Assembly: GCA_934746785.1 (NCBI GenBank)
Contig: CAKVFO010000158.1
Coordinates: forward strand, 1-7,287
Direction of reading: 5' to 3'
From: an uncultured Clostridium sp.
Lineage (GTDB): Bacteria; Bacillota; Clostridia; Clostridiales; Clostridiaceae
DNA length: 7,287 nt
Positions 5,635 to 7,287 of this stretch are shown here, piece after piece (the stretch's first letter is position 1; each line of letters begins with the position of its first letter). The position numbers and the translations under genes are program-made. The notes under the pieces were generated by a model. The model was given only the letters and a program-made list of their open reading frames with translations. It searched no databases and had not been told where the DNA came from.

Positions 5635-6867
5635 ATGATAAATCTTTTAGAAGAAGCAAATAGATGTCTAGTATGTAAAAATGCAAGATGTCAAAAAAAC
5701 TGTCCAATTAATACACCAATTCCGGAAATCATTTCATTGTATAAAGAAAATAAAATTGAGGAAGCTGGTAAAAAGTTATTTGATAATAATCCTTTATCAG
5801 CAATATGTGCAATTGTATGTCCTCATGAAAATCAATGTAAAGGAAACTGTATACGTGGTATAAAAGGAGAACCTATTTATTTTCACGAAATTGAAAATGA
5901 AATCTCATCAAAATATTTAGAAACTGTTAAATTTACTAAACCTGAAAGTAATGGTATAAAAGTTGCAGTTGTAGGTGCTGGACCTGCTGGTATAACTGTT
6001 GCTTTTGAACTTGCAAATATAGGTTATGATGTTACTATCTTTGAAAAGAACGAAAAGATAGGAGGAATATTAACTTACGGTATTCCTGAATTTAGATTAC
6101 CAAGAACATATATAAATTTAATTGAAAAACACTTAAAAGATCTTGGGGTGAAAATTAAACGCAATACTTTAATTGGTAAAGTTATTACATTAGATAATTT
6201 AACTGATGATGGATTTAAATCAATATTCATAGGAACAGGTGTATGGAATCCTAGAAAACTTGGTATTCCAGGAGAAACTCTTTCACATGTTCATTATGCA
6301 ATTGATTATTTAAGAAGTCCTTCACTATATGATCTAGGTGATAATGTTATAGTTATTGGTGCAGGTAATGTTGCTATGGATGCTGCAAGAAGTGCTAAAT
6401 TCTATGGCTCAAAAAATGTACATATTTACTATAGACGTGATTTTGAAGATATGCCAGCTACAAAGCATGAAATACAAGAAGCTAAGGAAGAAAATGTTAT
6501 ATTTAATACATTCAAATCTCCTGCAAAAATCACTGATGATGGAATAGAATTTATTGATACTAAAAAAGTATGTAATGAAGATGGTTCAACAAGTCTAGTT
6601 AATGTTGAAAACAGTAATACTCTTGTTAATTGTGATTCTATATTAATTGCAACAGGACAAGTTCCTAGAGATACTATAGTTAAAAATAATGCTGGTATCG
6701 AAGTTAAAAGAGGCGGTCTTTTATTAACTGATGAAAATGGACAAACTACTAGAAAAGGTGTTTTTGCTTGTGGAGATGTTTCTCATGGAGCTAAAACTGT
6801 TATTGAAGCAGTTGTTTCAGGTAAAAAGATTGCTGAATCAATGGATTTATATCTAAAAAATTTATAA
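5635..6867 (+). CDS. GltD-like NAD(P)/FAD/Fe-S oxidoreductase
   Basis: This cytoplasmic flavoprotein resembles the glutamate synthase small subunit and the N-terminal half of dihydropyrimidine dehydrogenase. Such proteins pass electrons between NAD(P)H, FAD and two [4Fe-4S] clusters. The N-terminal Fe-S domain has C11, C14, C19, C23 and C58, C62, C68, C72. The FAD Rossmann motif is GAGPAG (114-119) with E137. The NAD(P) motif is GAGNVA (242-247), followed by YRR (266-268), which favours NADPH. The C-terminal FAD contact is FACGDVSHGAKTVIEA (377-392). The 410 residues are a little shorter than classical GltD. The ATG has AGGTG upstream at 8-9 nt. No large glutamate synthase subunit adjoins and a terminator follows, so it is an orphan whose electron partner is unknown. 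Calling it glutamate synthase would overstate the evidence. Confidence 0.9.
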   Translation: MINLLEEANRCLVCKNARCQKNCPINTPIPEIISLYKENKIEEAGKKLFDNNPLSAICAIVCPHENQCKGNCIRGIKGEPIYFHEIENEISSKYLETVKFTKPESNGIKVAVVGAGPAGITVAFELANIGYDVTIFEKNEKIGGILTYGIPEFRLPRTYINLIEKHLKDLGVKIKRNTLIGKVITLDNLTDDGFKSIFIGTGVWNPRKLGIPGETLSHVHYAIDYLRSPSLYDLGDNVIVIGAGNVAMDAARSAKFYGSKNVHIYYRRDFEDMPATKHEIQEAKEENVIFNTFKSPAKITDDGIEFIDTKKVCNEDGSTSLVNVENSNTLVNCDSILIATGQVPRDTIVKNNAGIEVKRGGLLLTDENGQTTRKGVFACGDVSHGAKTVIEAVVSGKKIAESMDLYLKNL

Positions 6868-6893
6868 AAAAGAAGCCTAAATGGCTTCTTTTT
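6867..6893. terminator. Bidirectional intrinsic terminator
   Basis: A perfect 11-bp stem (AAAAAGAAGCC with GGCTTCTTTTT) encloses the 5-nt loop TAAAT. Its left arm begins at the last base of the GltD-like stop codon, and its right arm ends 2 bp before the CAP-protein stop. T-runs follow the GC core in both directions, so it should terminate both convergent genes. Confidence 0.9.
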
Positions 6894-6895
6894 AT

Positions 6896-7287
6896 TTATC
6901 TATAAAATTCTTGAGTTGCATACACTTTATTTCCTATCTTATATACACCAATTCCTATACTGTTAACATTTGTAGATAAAATATTTTTTCTATGTCCTTC
7001 TGAATTCATCCAGTTTGTCATAAATTGATTTGCTAAAGCATTAGCATCAGAAACACCTGAAATATAAGCAATATTTTCTGCCCATGCATTATAACTTACT
7101 CCGTCATTTTTCATTTTAACAGTTATAAGATTCCCATTTAAATCTTTATGGTCAAAATAATTATTATCACCCATATCTTTAGATTTAATTCTTGCATACT
7201 TTTGCATTGTATCGTTATAAGATAATTGGCTTAAACCATTAGCTGCTCTTTGTTCATTTACTTTACTATATATAAGCTGTTCTACTT
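6896..7287 (-). CDS. CAP/SCP-domain (YkwD-like) protein, 5' end missing
   Basis: This is the C-terminal part of a CAP-superfamily protein (CAP: cysteine-rich secretory, antigen 5, PR-1). In clostridia and bacilli these are usually secreted or spore/cell-wall associated, with poorly defined function. The frame is open through the right window edge: residues upstream of the internal ATG at 7207 (EQLIYSKVNEQRAANGL) already belong to the CAP fold. So ATG 7207 is not the start. About 129 residues are visible. Cavity residues typical of the fold are seen: His in YFDHKDLNG, Glu in AWAENIA, and Glu-His in NSEGHRKNIL. The ending is IGIGVYKIGNKVYATQEFY, typical of bacterial CAP domains. A signal peptide or repeat region would lie outside the window. 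The gene ends at the shared terminator. Confidence 0.88.
   Translation of the reverse strand, partial: VEQLIYSKVNEQRAANGLSQLSYNDTMQKYARIKSKDMGDNNYFDHKDLNGNLITVKMKNDGVSYNAWAENIAYISGVSDANALANQFMTNWMNSEGHRKNILSTNVNSIGIGVYKIGNKVYATQEFYR

Noticed and set aside
5681..5863. Plus-strand open frame inside the GltD-like gene
   Set aside because: It is frame-shifted within the cysteine-rich Fe-S domain, with no independent start signal. The same applies to 6356-6547.
7205..7207. ATG as start of the CAP-domain gene
   Set aside because: The frame continues upstream to the window edge with residues belonging to the CAP fold, so the start lies outside the window.

Overview
The window is very AT-rich and has the look of a low-GC Firmicute, most likely Clostridium in the strict sense. 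The evidence is AT-driven codon choice, strong AGGAGG-type ribosome binding sites, TTG starts, and the protein families present: an MsmK/UgpC-type ABC ATPase, an orphan GltD-like flavoprotein and a CAP-domain protein. The species cannot be fixed from sequence alone. Gene identities are read from motifs, without a database search.

Layout, left to right. Positions 1-188 hold an unusual, comparatively GC- and CpG-rich stretch with long open frames on both strands, ending in a 51-bp sequence that recurs at 1087-1136. Two separately transcribed regulators follow on the minus strand: a DeoR-family repressor (183-956) and an FCD-type GntR regulator (1171-1878). Each has a repeat copy at or near its 3' end. 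A control region (1879-2160) separates the GntR gene from a divergent, stand-alone sugar-ABC ATPase (2161-3270, plus). That region carries a GntR promoter, a perfect 9-bp inverted repeat and a cre-like site. A strong bidirectional hairpin terminator (3281-3311) separates the ATPase from a convergent two-gene operon on the minus strand. The operon is a heme catalase (3916-5382) followed by an HD-domain protein (3317-3919), overlapping by ATGA. Divergent from the catalase is a GltD-like NAD(P)/FAD/Fe-S oxidoreductase (5635-6867, plus). Their shared spacer appears to hold back-to-back promoters using the same -10 bases. A second bidirectional terminator (6867-6893) ends that gene and a convergent CAP/SCP-domain protein (6896 to the right edge), whose 5' end lies outside the window.

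Functionally the window mixes carbohydrate control (DeoR and GntR regulators, ABC ATPase), oxidative-stress defence (catalase) and redox metabolism (GltD-like oxidoreductase). No complete novel system such as a defence island, CRISPR array or biosynthetic cluster is visible. The items most worth a second look are the repeat associated with the 3' ends of the two regulators, the shared -10 divergent promoter, and the coupled catalase/HD-hydrolase pair. No intergenic stretch exceeds 300 bases.
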